Assembly: GCA_947561395.2 (NCBI GenBank)
Contig: OX387195.1
Location: 27,109,126 to 27,173,125, forward strand
Direction of reading: 5' to 3'
DNA from: Buxus sempervirens
Lineage: Eukaryota > Streptophyta > Magnoliopsida > Buxales > Buxaceae
DNA length: 64,000 nucleotides
The position numbers and the translations under genes are program-made. The notes beneath the pieces are model-generated. The model worked only from the letters and a program-made list of their open reading frames with translations, searched no databases and had not been told where the DNA came from. This document shows positions 21,916 to 35,145 of the stretch, piece after piece. How positions within the stretch are numbered: the first letter of the stretch is position 1; each line of letters opens with the position of its first letter.

Positions 21916-23959
21916 AGGGTCTCATATTATTCGCGTGCCTACAAAAATATTCCGCATCCATAAGCTCCAGCGACACTCGTGCACCATGCCCGCTCGGGAT
22001 GGAGCGAGATGGACACACAAGCACGCCCCAATACAGGCCACCTCTTGTCCTCATTCAATGAGAGCCAGAGAAAATAGTAAAAAGGGATAAGACCGATTCT
22101 CCTTGTTCAGGTATGCAATACAGAAACCATATCAAGAGCAACGTTGTTCGGGTGCCACAGGAACATAATTGGAGCGATACATGCGCGAGCAATAGCCTAC
22201 CCGAGCAAGCAAACTGCGATGCGCACATAGCAACAATTGCCCACACACCTTCACGTAAATCAATGAGAAAACGACCCCCCAATGTCCGATGACTCACAAT
22301 GCATTGAATCCAAGCAATTGCACAAGACATAAGTGAATCAATGGTCCATTGGCACCGCTAAGTGCGAAGCCTAAGCTTATGCACTTGTATGGGTTGCTCG
22401 GGCACAATATCATCTTTGCACAAGACAATAAGGGTCTCTCATTATTCCGTGCCAACAAAAATATTTCCCATCCATAAGCTCGAGCAGCACTCATGCACCA
22501 TGCCCGGTCGATATGGAGCGAGATGGACACACAAGCACGACCTATAAGGCCAACCCTTCAATGAAAGCAAGAGATGACAGTAGAAAGGGGTAAGATCGAT
22601 TCCCCTTGTTCGGGTATGCAACACAGAAACCATATCAAGACCAACGTTGCTACAGTGCAACTGAAACATAACTAGAGCGACACATGGGTGAGCAATAGCC
22701 TGCCCGAGCAAGCAAACTGCGACGCGCACGCAGCAACAACCTCCCACACACCTTCACGTAAACCAATGAGAAAACGACCCTCAATGTCTTGTGACTCGCA
22801 AGGCATTGAATCCAAGCAAACACACAGAACATAAGTGAATCGATGCCCCATTGGAATCGCTAAGTGTGAAGCCTAAGCTCATGCACCCGTATGGGTTGCT
22901 TGGGCAAATATCATCTTTGCACAAGGCAATAGGGGTCTACTATAATTCGCGTGCCATAAAAAACATTCCGCAACCATAAGCTCGAGCAACACTCGTGCAC
23001 CATGCCCGCTCGGGATGATCGAGATGGACACACAAGCACGTCCCAATACGGGCCACCTCTTGTCCCCCATCAATGAGAGCCAGACACAGCAGTAGAAAGG
23101 GATAAGATCAATACCCCTTGTTTGGGTATACAATACAGAAACCATATCAAGACCAACGTTGCTTGGGTGCCACGGGAACATAACTGGAGCAACACATGCG
23201 CGAGCAATAGCCTACCCGAGCAAGCAAACTGCTACGCGCACATAACAACAACCGCTCAAACACCTTAACGTAAAGCAATGAGTAAACAACCCCCAAATGT
23301 CCTGTGACTCGCAAGACATTGAATCCAAGCAAGCACACAGGACATAAGTGGATCGATGGCCCATTGGAACCGCTAAATGTGAAGTGTAACCTCATACACC
23401 CGTATGGGTTTTTTGGGTAAATATCATCTTTGCACAAAGCAATAAGGGTCTATTATAATTCGCGTGCCATAAAAAATATTCCGCAACCATAAAATCGAGC
23501 AACACTTGTGCACCTTGCCCGCTCGGGATGATCGAGATGGACACACAAGCACGTCCCAATACGGGCCACCTCTTGTCCCCCTTCGAAGAGAGCAAGAGAC
23601 GCGAGTAGAAAGGGATAAGATCGATTCCTCTTGTTCGGGTATGCAATACAAAAACTATATCAAGACCAACGTTTGCTCAGATGCCACGGGAACATAACTG
23701 GAGCGACATATGCGCGAGTAATAGCCTGCCAGAACCAAAAAACTGCGACGCGCAAATAGCAACAACCGCCCACACACCTTCACGTAAACTAATGAGAAAA
23801 CGACCCCCCCAATGTCCCGTGACTCGCAAGGTATTGAATCCATGCAAGCACACAGGAAATAAGTGAATCGATATCCCATTGGCACCGCTAAGTGCGAAGT
23901 CTAAGATCATGCACCCATATGGGTTGCCTAGGCACAATATCATCTTTGCACAAGGTAAT

Positions 23960-26900
23960 AAGGGTATCTTATTATTCGCGTGCCAACAAAAATATTCCGC
24001 ATCCATAAGCTCGAGCAACACTCGTGCACCATGCCCGCTCGGGATGGAACGAGATAGACACACAAGCACACCCCAATACGAGCTAGCCCTTCAATGAGAA
24101 CAATAGACGACAATAAAAAGGGATAAGATCGATTCCCCTTGTTCGTGTATGCAATACAGAAACCATATCAAGACCAACGTTGCTAGAGTGCAACTGGAAC
24201 ATAAATAAAGCGACACATGCGTGAACAATAGCCTACCCAAGCAAGCAAACTACGACACGCGCGTAACAACCTCCCACACACCTTCACGTAAACCAATGAG
24301 AAAACGACCCCCAATATCCTGTGTCTTGCAATGCATTGAATCCAAGCAAGCACACATGATATAAGTGAATCGATGGACCATTGGCACCGCTAAGTGCGAA
24401 GTCTAAACTCATGCACCCGTATGAGTTGCTCAGGCACGATATCATCTTTGCACATATCAATAAAGGTCTCTTATTATACGCGTGCCTACAAAAATATTCC
24501 GCAACCATAAATTCGAGCAACACTCGTGCACCATGCCCGCTCGAGATAAAGAGATGGACATACAAGCGCTCCCCATTAAGGGCCAACCCTTCAATGAGAA
24601 CAAGAGACGACAGTAAAAAGGGATAAGATTGATTTCCCATGTTCGGGTATGCAGTACAAAAACCATATCAAGACCAACGTTTGCTCAGATGCCACAAGAA
24701 CATAACTGGAGCAACATATGCGCGAGCAATAGCCTGCCAGAGCCAAAAAACTGCGACGCGCACATAGCAACAACCGCCCACACACCTTCACGTAAACCAA
24801 TGAGAAAACGACCCCCCAATGTCCCGTGACTTGCAAGGTATTGAATCCATGCAAGCACACAGGAAATAAGTGAATCGATATCCCATTGGCACCGCTAAGT
24901 GCGAAGTCTAAGATCATGCACCCATTGGCACCGCTAAGTGCCAACAAAAATATTCCCCATCCATAAGCTCGAGCAACACTCTTGCACCATGCCCGCTCGG
25001 GATGGAACGAGATAGACACACAAACACACCCCAATACGAGCTAGCCCTTCAATGAGAACAATAGACGACAATAAAAAGGGATAAGATCGATTCCCCTTGT
25101 TCATGTATGCAATACAGAAACCATATCAAGACCAACGTTGCTAGAGTGCAACTGGAACATAACTAAAGCGACACATGCGTGAGCAATAGCCTACACAAGC
25201 AAGAAAACTACGACGCGCGCGTAACAACAACCTCCAACACACCTTCACGTAAACCAATGAGAAAACGACCCCCAATATCCTGTGTCTTGCAATGCATTGA
25301 ATCCAAGCAAGCACACAGGATATAAGTGAATCGATGGCCCATTGGCACCACTAAGTGCGAAGTCTAAACTCATGCACCCGTATGAGTTGCTCAGGCACGA
25401 TATCATCTTTGCACATATCAATAAAGGTCTCTTATTATACGCGTGCCTACAAAAATATTCCGCAACCATAAACTCGAGCAACACTCGTGCACCATGCCCG
25501 CTCGAGATAAAGAGATGAACACACAAGCGCTCCCCATTAAGGGCCAGCCCTTCAATGAGAGTAAGAGACGACAGTAGAAAAGGATAAGATCGATTCCCCA
25601 TGTTCGGGTATGCAGTACAAAAACCATATCAAGACGAACGTTTGCTCGGATGCCACGGGAACATAACTGGAGCGACATATGCGCGAGCAATAGCTTGCCA
25701 GAGCCAAAAAACTACGACGCGCACATAGCAACAACCGCCCACACACCTTCACGTAAACCAATGAGAAAACGACCCCCTCAATGTCCTGTGACTCGCAAGG
25801 TATTGAATCCATGCAAGCACACAGGAAATAAGTGAATCGATATCCCATTGGCACCGCTAAGTGCGAAGTCTAAGACACCCATATGGGTTGCCCGGGCACA
25901 ATATCATCCTTGCACAAGGCAATGAGGGTCTCTTATTATTCGCGTGCCAACAAAAATATTCCGCATCCATAAGCTCGAGTAACACTCGTGCACCATGCCC
26001 ACTCGGGATGGAACGAGATGGACACACAAGCACGCCCCGATACGGGCCAGCCCTTCAATGAGAGCAAGAGACGGCAATAGAAAAGGATAAGATCGATTCC
26101 CCTTGTTCGTGTATGCAATACAGAAACCATATCAAGACCAACGTTGCTAGAGTGCAACTGGAACATAACTAGAACGACACATGCGTGAGCAATAGCCTAC
26201 CCGAGCAAGCAAACTACGACGCGCACGTAGCAACAACCTCCCACACACCTTCACGTAAACCAACGAGAAAACGACCCCCAATATCCTGTCTTGCAATGCA
26301 TTGAATCCAAGCAAGCACACAGGATATAAGTGAATCGATGGCCCATTGGCACCACTAAGTGCGAAGTCTAAACTCATGCACCCGTATGAGTTGCTCAGGC
26401 ACGATATCATCTTTGCACATATCAATAAAGGTCTCTTATTATACGCGTGCCTACAAAAATATTCCGCAACCATAAATTCGAGCAACACTCGTGCACCATG
26501 CCCGCTCGAGATAAAGAGATGGACACACAAGCGCTCCCCATTAAGGGCCAGCCCTTCAATGAGAGCAAGAGACGACAGTAGAAAGGGATAAGATCGATTC
26601 CCCATGTTCGGGTATGCAGTACAAAAACCATATCAAGACCAACGTTTGCTCGGATGCCACAAGAACATAACTGGAGCGACATATGCGCGAGCAATAGCCT
26701 GCCAGAGCCAAAAAACTGCTACGCGCGCATAGCAACAACCGCCCACACACCTTCACGTAAACCAATGAGAAAACGACCCCCCCAATGTCCTGTGACTCGC
26801 AAGGTATTAAATCCATGCAAGCACACAGGAAATAAGTGAATCGATATCCCATTGGCACCGCTAAGTGCGAAGTCTAAGATCATGCACCCATATGGATTGC

Positions 26901-28400
26901 CCGGGCACAATATCATCTTTGCACAAGGCAATAAGGGTCTCTTATTATTCGCGTGCCAACAAAAATATTCCGCATCCATAAGCTCGAGCAACACTCTTGC
27001 ACCATGCCCGCTCGGGATGGAATGAGATAGACACACAAGCACACCCCAATACGAGCTAGCCCTTCAATGAGAACAATAGACGACAATAAAAAGGGATAAG
27101 ATCGATTCCCCTTGTTCGTGTATGCAATACAGAAACCATATCAAGACCAACGTTGCTAAAGTGCAACTGGAACATAACTAAAGCGACACATGCGTGAGCA
27201 ATAGCCTACCCAAGCAAGCAAACTACGACGCGCGCGTAACAACCTCCCACACACCTTCACGTAAACCAATGAGAAAACGACCCCCAATATCCTGTCTTGC
27301 AATGCATTGAATCCAAGCAAGCACACAGGATATAAGTGAATCGATGGCCCATTGGCACCACTAAGTGCGAAGTCTAAACTCATGCACCCGTATGAGTTGC
27401 TCAGGCACGATATCATCTTTGCACATATCAATAAAGGTCTCTTATTATACGCGTGCCTACAAAAATATTCCGCAACCATAAATTCGAGCAACACTCGTGC
27501 ACCATGCCCGCTCGAGATAAAGAGATGGACACACAAGCGCTCCCCATTAAGGGCCAGCCCTTCAATGAGAGCAAGAGACGACAGTAGAAAGGGATAAGAT
27601 CGATTCCCCATGTTCGGGTATGCAGTACAAAAACCATATCAAGACCAACGTTTGTTCGGATGCCACGGGAACATAACTGGAGCGACATATGCGCGAGCAA
27701 TAGCCTGCCAGAGCCAAAAAACTGCTACGCGCGCATAGCAACAACCGCCCACACACCTTCACGTAAACCAATGAGAAAACGACCCCCCCCAATGTCCTGT
27801 GACTCGCAAGGTATTAAATCCATGCAAGCACACAGGAAATAAGTGAATCGATATCCCATTGGCACCGCTAAGTGCGAAGTCTAAGATCATGCACCCATAT
27901 GGATTGCCCGGGCACAATATCATCTTTGCACAAGGCAATAAGGGTCTCTTATTATTCGCGTGCCAACAAAAATATTCCGCATCCATAAGCTCGAGCAACA
28001 CTCTTGCACCATGCCCGCTCGGGATGGAATGAGATAGACACACAAGCACACCCCAATACGAGCTAGCCCTTCAATGAGAACAATAGACGACAATAAAAAG
28101 GGATAAGATCGATTCCCCTTGTTCGTGTATGCAATACAAAAACCATATCAAGACCAACGTTGCTAAAGTGCAACTGGAACATAACTAAAGCGACACATGC
28201 GTGAGCAATAGCCTACCCAAGCAAGCAAACTACGACGCGCGCGTAACAACCTCCCACACACCTTCACGTAAACCAATGAGAAAACGACCCCCAATATCCT
28301 GTGGCTCGCAATGCATTGAATCCAAGCAAGCACACATGATATAAGTGAATCGATGGCCCATTGGCACCGCTAAGTGCGAAGTCTAAGCTTATGCACCCGT
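23960..28400. repeat. Dimeric higher-order repeat (~1.0 kb) in distal array
   Basis: Two unit types alternate. Type A has ACAAGGCAATAAGGGTCTC and CGCGTGCCAAC, and later CCTTGTTCGTGTATGC and GCTAGAGTGCAACTGG. Type B has CACATATCAATAAAGGTCTC and TTATACGCGTGCC, and later CCATGTTCGGGTATGCAGTA. B-type markers stand at 24462, 25423, 26427 and 27433 (steps 961, 1004, 1006); A-type at 23960, 25924, 26933 and 27940 (the fifth lost in the deletion near 24925). Successive dimers at 26.4-28.3 kb are nearly identical, while neighbouring A and B units differ clearly. Confidence 0.88.
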
Positions 28401-30160
28401 GAAAAAAGAACATAAAATAACAATAAAATTATTAAGTTCTTCAGTATACCGTACACTATAGAGGAGAAAACCAAACGAGAATAATAAATTTTATTGAGAA
28501 ATGAACAAAAAGAAACCTAAATAAAAATATAAAATAAAGATCGTAATTCATAAAGAGAAGAATATTTATTATATCGCAAAATGAAAAAAAAATCAAAATA
28601 TATAAAAGCACAAATAAAAATCAATAAAATGCGGTAAATGAAATTTGTGAAAAGAAAAGCAAAATAAATATGGAAGATTAATAAGCCACCAGAGTGAAAA
28701 AAGAATAAATGATTGAAGGAAAATGAAGTGAAAAAACAGAATGACATGAGAAAAACATGTTCAAACTAAATGGTAAAACATATCGAAGAATATGAGAGAA
28801 TTAAAAGAGATTTAGGCTTTCCATCATATACTTGAGAAAGAAAAATCAAAGGAAAATGGTAAAGATTCATATTCATATTTTTATATGTTTCACTATTATT
28901 TAAGTATTTCTTCAGCTATTTTTATGCTTTCAGGTTTTTTTAATTTATATTTTCACTTAAGCTTTCTCTTTTAAGTTTTTTAATAAAATTTCATATTTCT
29001 TTTCTATTAAGCTTTACATTAATTAATCGTTCTTATTAAATGATTTTGTTTGCCTATTTAATTACCCTTATTTAAATTCATATCTATATATGTTTTATAT
29101 GTCTTTTTTTAGCAAGATTTATTGTTTATTTGTATTTTTTAATTTAACAAAAAAACAATCTTAGTTAGATTTGACTCCAATTTCCCATTTTCCTTTGGCT
29201 TCATTTCTCTAAAATATGACATGAAGCTTAATAAGTATTTTGATTCTATCACATTCTTTGGCATTTTTACCATTCAATTTAATGAAATCAGTGAAAAGAT
29301 AAAGTGAACGAAAAAAATATTAAATCACAAAACAAGGAATGAATAAATCATTGAAAAGATTAAAAAGAAAAAGGAAAAGATATGGGAACAATAAAATATA
29401 AATATAAATGAATAAAAATACTCATTAAGCTGCTAGTCATACATAATAAAGAAATAAAAAGCAAAGGAACAAAGTAAATAAGAGTCCAATAAAATGATTG
29501 TTTCTATTGGAGTGGTGAACAAAATCATGAGAGGAACTAAAATATTTAATGAAATCGGTTGATATATTCTGTGTGTATAATACCTATACTGGGTTTAGTA
29601 ATCACCTATAAATAGAAGCTAGGTCGTCTGGTTATATGCACTAGACTTAAGTTATAAGAAAAACAAGAAAAAAAAAGAGGCATTATACTTAAAGACCTAG
29701 TGAGGTATCAATTTCACAAATATCACTGGTCTCAAAGGATACCTAAATTCAGCTTTCACCATGGCAGGAAAATGCAAGAAGTCTACTTTAAAACTGTTGA
29801 GCAGGAATCCAAAAGTGAAATGAAACATAACATAATTTGATATTCCACATAAACAATTATGAGAAAAGAAAACATGGGATGAAAAAAGGTAGTTGACTTC
29901 ATAGTTAATCATTGCATACCAAAAGACCTCAATAAAAGGATATTTAAATGTTAATGACATTATAAATTTTCTAGCACACAAAATCCAACTAAAAAAACAT
30001 ATGCCATATGTAAAACTTCAGATGTTGGGTATAAAATTTTTTAATCTTATCTAACTCCTTTTCATTGAGCACCAATAAAAACTTAGCTGCCCACAAAACT
30101 CACTGAAGGTGAGCAGGGAAGTTAGCCACAGACTTAGAGACGACTTAATAGGAAGCATAC
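28401..30160. other. AT-rich gene-free region
   Basis: The satellite ends in mid-unit (after GCACCCGTG) and gives way to A/T-rich DNA with poly-A and poly-T blocks. The BTB-domain exons that should follow the ARM gene at 30161 on the minus strand are not found here. No terminal repeats were recognised. Confidence 0.6.
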
Positions 30161-31784
30161 CTGAGGAGTGGGAGAGGGAGGGGCAGCATCAACTGGAGAG
30201 ACTGAAGTGGCTTTGTTAGCCAGCTTATACAAAGCCAGCGCACCATCTTGTTGCTGCTTTAAACTTGTTGAACAAGGAAGCCCCAGAAGCAACTCCAACC
30301 CTATATGACCATGTAGCAAAAAAATTATCTTGCATTAAAATAGCAAGCTACTTCAGTTTTACATTACCATAAAGCAAACTTCTGATGAAAAAAAGAACAG
30401 AAAGGTTCATACCAATAATGGAAAAAACGAAAGAGGTCTACTGTTCAAAGTTGGGTCATACCATTATTATCAATAAATATTGTTCTCTGATCTTCAGGAG
30501 AACAAAGATGGGCAAGAGCCAATGCGACTCGTCTCTGAACAACCTTATCTGCTGCGCATGCTAGATATAACAAATGGTTCAATACCTATCAAGAACGAAA
30601 TTATGTCATGAAGCTACTTAGGCAGGGAACAGCAAAATTGTCAAAATAGAAATGTAGATCAATGCATTATTGAAAGTAAAACATTATGACATGCAACAAT
30701 TTTCATGTATCAGATGCGGACCATCTATCCATGTCACAAGAACTAATATATAACAGAAAACCCACTCGTCCATGCATCTTCTCCTCCAATCTTTTCAATG
30801 TCTTGGTCACACAATCTTTGGTTGCCTACAAGAACAGTTAGTGGATTCAAACAAAATGTTAGCATCAACGATATTAGAAGCACAATGGAAATGATTATTC
30901 AGGTCCCTCCAAAGAAGCTAGTGATTATCAAATTAAACAAAACAATCCCTTACAAGTAGCCATATAACGTTGAATACAAAAAGGACCCAAAAGAAGTAGC
31001 TACCAAACAAAGAGACACAGTACAAAGAAGCATACTTGTACAATGAATTCTCCATCTTGAAGTTTCTGAACACCTCCAACCTTGATAAAATCAGAAACAT
31101 TATCCTACAGGAGGGAGTTGTATCAACTTTAGTAACTGCAGAAATAGAATCAAGAAATCAAAGTAAAACATCTTGGATTTTTCTATGGATAGGAAAAGTA
31201 ACCATACCTCATTATCTGCAAGACCATACAGAGCAAATGCAGCATTATGTTGCAAAGAACCATTTTTTGAATCAAGAAGCTTCAGCAATGGTACTAAGCC
31301 CCCATTGTGAGCAATGACAGCATGGTTGTGTGTATCCTGAAAACAAAAATTTCTTGTCAGACAAAAGATGCATGTTCCTCCATCACCAACTGCAACATAC
31401 TGGATTAAATACCAACGAAACAAAGTGGTGTTTGAACATCTTGGAATGAATGAGCATCTTCAAATAAGAGCTAGCAGCAGAATTTAACTATGATTTTTTT
31501 TTTCTCAATAAGATATAGTTAGAAGATACAGAACACAATTTCAAATATTTGATGGTCATTGATCCCAAAGAAAAAGTGTTTCACAAGAAAATATGCACTT
31601 TCATACCAATGCAAGCATACAACACCACAGAACTCAAACATAAAAAAGAAGGGATGCCTTATCAATCTTACAATGCTTGATTCAAACATAATAGAAAAAG
31701 ATTTAAATTGACTACCAAAGAAATACCCAGAAACATCCATGAATTTATCAATAGCAAAATAGCAAAATTCAATCGTGAAGGTTT

Positions 31785-34700
31785 ACCAATGCAAGCATTC
31801 AACAGTGCATGCTTTATTCATAAGCATGCACTGTTGGATATTCCACTAAAAGGATCAAAATATACATGGTCCAATAGTCATTCTTCATCAAAGCTTGATA
31901 GATTTCTGGTTTCGCTGGATTTGGAACCAAAGTTTCCAAAATTAGTGGTAGAGGTAATGCCAAGACTAATATCTGATCACAATCCGCTGCTGCTCTCTTG
32001 TGAGAATCTCATAAGAAAGGCTGCCCCCTTCAGATTTGAAAATATGTGGTTGGAGGTTTCGGACTTCTTAACAAGGGTGGAGAATTGGTGGGGGGAGATG
32101 AAGGTGGTAGGAGCTCCGAGTTACATCCTAAGCCAGAAGCTGAAGATGCTGAAAATAAGGTTGAAGAAATGGAATAGTGAGGAACTGGGGAAGGTGGATC
32201 AACACCTATCCATTACTTTAACCCAAATAAAAGAGTTAGAGGACAAAGCAGAAAAAGAGCACTTGAGCACCAAGGAATGGCTGGAGAGGGAGAAGTTAAA
32301 AACAGAATTTAGAAGATGGGCTCACTTGGAGGAAATTAGTTGGCGTCAGAAAGCAAGGGCTCTTTGGTTGAAAGCGGGCGATAAGAATACGAAATTTTTT
32401 CATAGAATGGCAAGTGCTAGGTGGAGGACGAACCATCTCAATAAAGTAGAGATAGATGGGGTACTTTATGAGGATGAGGGGTCCATTAGGGAGAAGATTT
32501 CAGATTCTTTCACCCACCATTTTATGGAAGTTAACCAATTCAGACCTAAGGTGGATGGTTTAGATTTTGAAAGGTTGTCACCAGAAGTGTGCGGTGAAAT
32601 GGAGCAACCATTTTTAGAGGAGGAGGTAAAGGGAGTTATTGAGCAACTAAATGGAGATAAAGCACCAGGTCCGGATGGCTATACACTAGCTTTCTTCAAA
32701 GCATGTTGGCATGTTGTTAAAGGGGATCTAATGGCTACAATTGAGGAATTCCATAAATCAGGAAGGTTTGAAAGAAGCATAAATGCAACGTTCACGGTGT
32801 TAGTCCCCAAGAAGGAAGGATCAATTAAGCTGGAGCAATTCAGACCTATAAGTTTAGTTGGCAGTGTTTACAAGATAATTGCCAAGTTGTTGGCTAATAG
32901 ACTAAGGAAGGTCCTTAACTCCCTTATCTCTCAAGCTCAAGGTGCATTTGTAGGAGGTAGGATGCTGCAAGATGGGATTCTCATTGCGAGTGAATGTCTA
33001 GACTCGTGCTTGAAGGAGAAAACACATAAGATAATTTGTAAATTGGACCTTCAAAAGGCTTATGACAGCGTGAATTGGGAATTTTTGCTTTATATGTTAG
33101 AAAGAATGGGATTCGGAGAAAAGTGGAGGAAATGGATTCACTTCTGCATATCTACAGTGCGTGTCTCTATGCTAATAAATGGGTCTGCTGCTGGTTTTTT
33201 TAACACACAAAAAGGCCTTAGGCAAGGGGACCCATTATCCCCGTTATTATTCACAATAGTAATGGAAGCATTTAGTAAGTTGATGGCTAGAGCAGCAGAC
33301 ATTAGGAAGATTGAAGGGGTGAATTTTGGAGGAGGAGTGTCTATAAATCATTTACTTTTTGCGGATGACATCCTCACATTTTGCGAACCGAACCGAGAGT
33401 GCATCATGTGGTTAAAAGGCATACTCCTATGTTTTCAAGCATGCTCGGGGCTGAAAGTGAATCTAGCCAAGAGCGAAATGTTTGGAATTGGAGAAGTGGA
33501 GAACGTAGGTAACTTAAGCCAGATCCTGGGATGCAAGGTGAACAAGTTGCCAATGACATATCTTGGGATTCCTCTAGGAGCTAGATACAAAAAGGCCTCA
33601 GTTTGGAGCCCGGTTGTAGAAAGAATGGAGAAAAAGCTAGCCTCTTGAAAGAGTTGTACTTTATCTAAAAGGGGAAAGTTGACACTAGTGAAGAGTGTGT
33701 TGGCGAGCTTACCAACCTTCTATATGACTGTTCTAAAAATTCCCATATCTGTTGCTATGAGACTGGAACAAATACAAAGGAATTTTCTATGGGAGGGACC
33801 GGGAGGTGAAGCTAAATTTCACTTAGTATGCTGGAAAAGTGTGTGTAAGTCAAAGGAGGAAGGGGGACTTGGACTGAGATCTTTAAAGGTATTCAACAAG
33901 GCTGTACTTCAGAAATGGATTTGGAGATACGGTATTGAGATAGATAATTTATGGAGGAAGGTGATTCATCAAAAATATGGATCAACTTTTGGTGGATGGT
34001 TCCCATGTGAATCTAAGGCTGCTCTTGGGGTGAGTCTATGGAAACCTATAGCAAAACTAGTCGGTTCGATGTCTAAAGATTGCAGAAATTTAGTTGGTAA
34101 TGGAGATAGAGTCAGGTTTTGGCATGACATATGGTGTGGCGAGGAGTGCCTAAAGGACAAGTATTACAGTTTATACAACATATGTAGGGATAAAGATGCC
34201 TCAGTCAGTGATTACTTGGAAGTAACTAATGCTGGAAAGGTGTGGAACATTACAATGAGAAGGAATTTGTGTGATTGGGAGTTGAGTAGGTATGAAGAGT
34301 TGCTGCAGGAGGTATACAGTACTCAACTGTCACAAGAGGAGGATAGGAGAAGTTGGATAAAAGGAAAGTCTGGACTATTCTTGGTGAAGGAAGCCTTTGT
34401 AAACCTGAATTCTACAGGTTCAAGAATGCATGAATTCAACCTGATTTGGGCAAAACATATACCAAGTAAGGTTGCTTTTTTCACTTGGGCAACATATTTA
34501 GATAAGATATTAACTGTAAACCACCTAAAGAACAGGGGATGGCAGATTCCTAACAGATGTGTGATGTGCAAGGAAAAGGAAGAATCGGTAGAGCACTTGC
34601 TTGTCCATTGTAAAGTGGCCAGCACCCTTTGGAATAGGTTAATTGGAAGGTTTGAAATGCCTTGGGTTCAAGAAGAAAATTTTGGTAAGGTGATTCAGGC

Positions 34701-35145
34701 GTGGGGAGTGCGGAAAGGGAAATCGCCAAAGAGTTTGTTGTGGAATATAGCACCAGCTACCATTGTTTGGGTAATTTGGGGAGAAAGAAACAACAGAATA
34801 TTTAGGAATATAGAGAGGGGACTGGAATATCTAGAGAGGAAAGTATTGAAGATGAGGTATAACTGGTTAGCAGCACACAACTTGATAATAGATATTCAGT
34901 TACAGGATCTACTTACGGGCCACATATTTCCAGGTTAAGGAGGAGTCGATCCATGCAGAATTAAGATGGTCTGGTGCTAAGTATAGCGGGGTGGGATTCT
35001 TCTTATGTATAAGGTCCATATGAGGGGGATAAGTGTGCTTGTAAAGGGATGTGTTATAGGTATACTATTTGTGTACCTATAAAACAGTATCTATTCACTA
35101 ATATAAGAATATAATCTCATTACCTATCAAAAAAAAAAAACTGTT
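31785..35145 (+). mobile_element. 5'-truncated plant LINE (L1-like) with one in-frame stop
   Basis: The coding region runs in one frame from about 31790 to 34938, interrupted by a single TGA at 33646-33648 where Trp (TGG) is expected. In order: C-terminal end of the endonuclease domain (HALLDIPLKGSKYTWSN, LISDHNPLLL); reverse transcriptase with LVPKKEG...FRPISLVGSVYK, CKLDLQKAYDSVNWEFL, GLRQGDPLSPLLF, LLFADDILTF (catalytic FADD) and YLGIPLGARYK; then a zf-RVT domain with CVMCKEKEESVEHLLVHC. The N-terminal endonuclease and ORF1 are missing, as in most LINE copies. A 3' tail of about 190 bases ends in poly-A (about 35131-35143). It lies opposite in strand to the ARM gene. A hairpin, CAGTGCATGCTTA to TAAGCATGCACTG, sits near the 5' junction (31803-31834). 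Confidence 0.92.

Larger units (their letters stand above)
18066..28400. repeat. ~515-bp tandem satellite, probably rDNA-spacer derived (21 units)
   Basis: The motif AATAAGGGTCTCTTATTATT recurs at (first A of AAGGG) 18076, 18591, 19105, 19621, 20135, 20650, 21162, 21678, 21915, 22430, 22931, 23444, 23960, 24462, 25423, 25924, 26427, 26933, 27433 and 27940. One further unit near 24930 has lost it. Spacing is 512-516 bp in the proximal part and 500-507 bp distally. Shared landmarks in each unit include GATCGATTCCCC, AAACCATATCAAGACCAACG, CACACCTTCACGTAAACCAA and CATTGGCACCGCTAAGTGCG. Two units are internally deleted (near 21700 and 24925). The array starts within 100 bp upstream of an 18S 5' end in the orientation expected of 5'ETS/IGS subrepeats. 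It ends abruptly at about 28400 in AT-rich DNA. Minus-strand open frames recur in it but rotate with unit length, so I do not call them genes. Confidence 0.93.

Noticed and set aside
20352-27700. Minus-strand frames of up to 152 codons in the satellite as real proteins
   Set aside because: They recur in every unit in shifting frames, have no domain, and lie in sequence read as non-coding spacer.
18066-28400. Evenly spaced repeats that might be a CRISPR array
   Set aside because: The whole ~515-bp unit is repeated with no short repeat/unique spacer alternation, in a plant nuclear context beside 18S rDNA.
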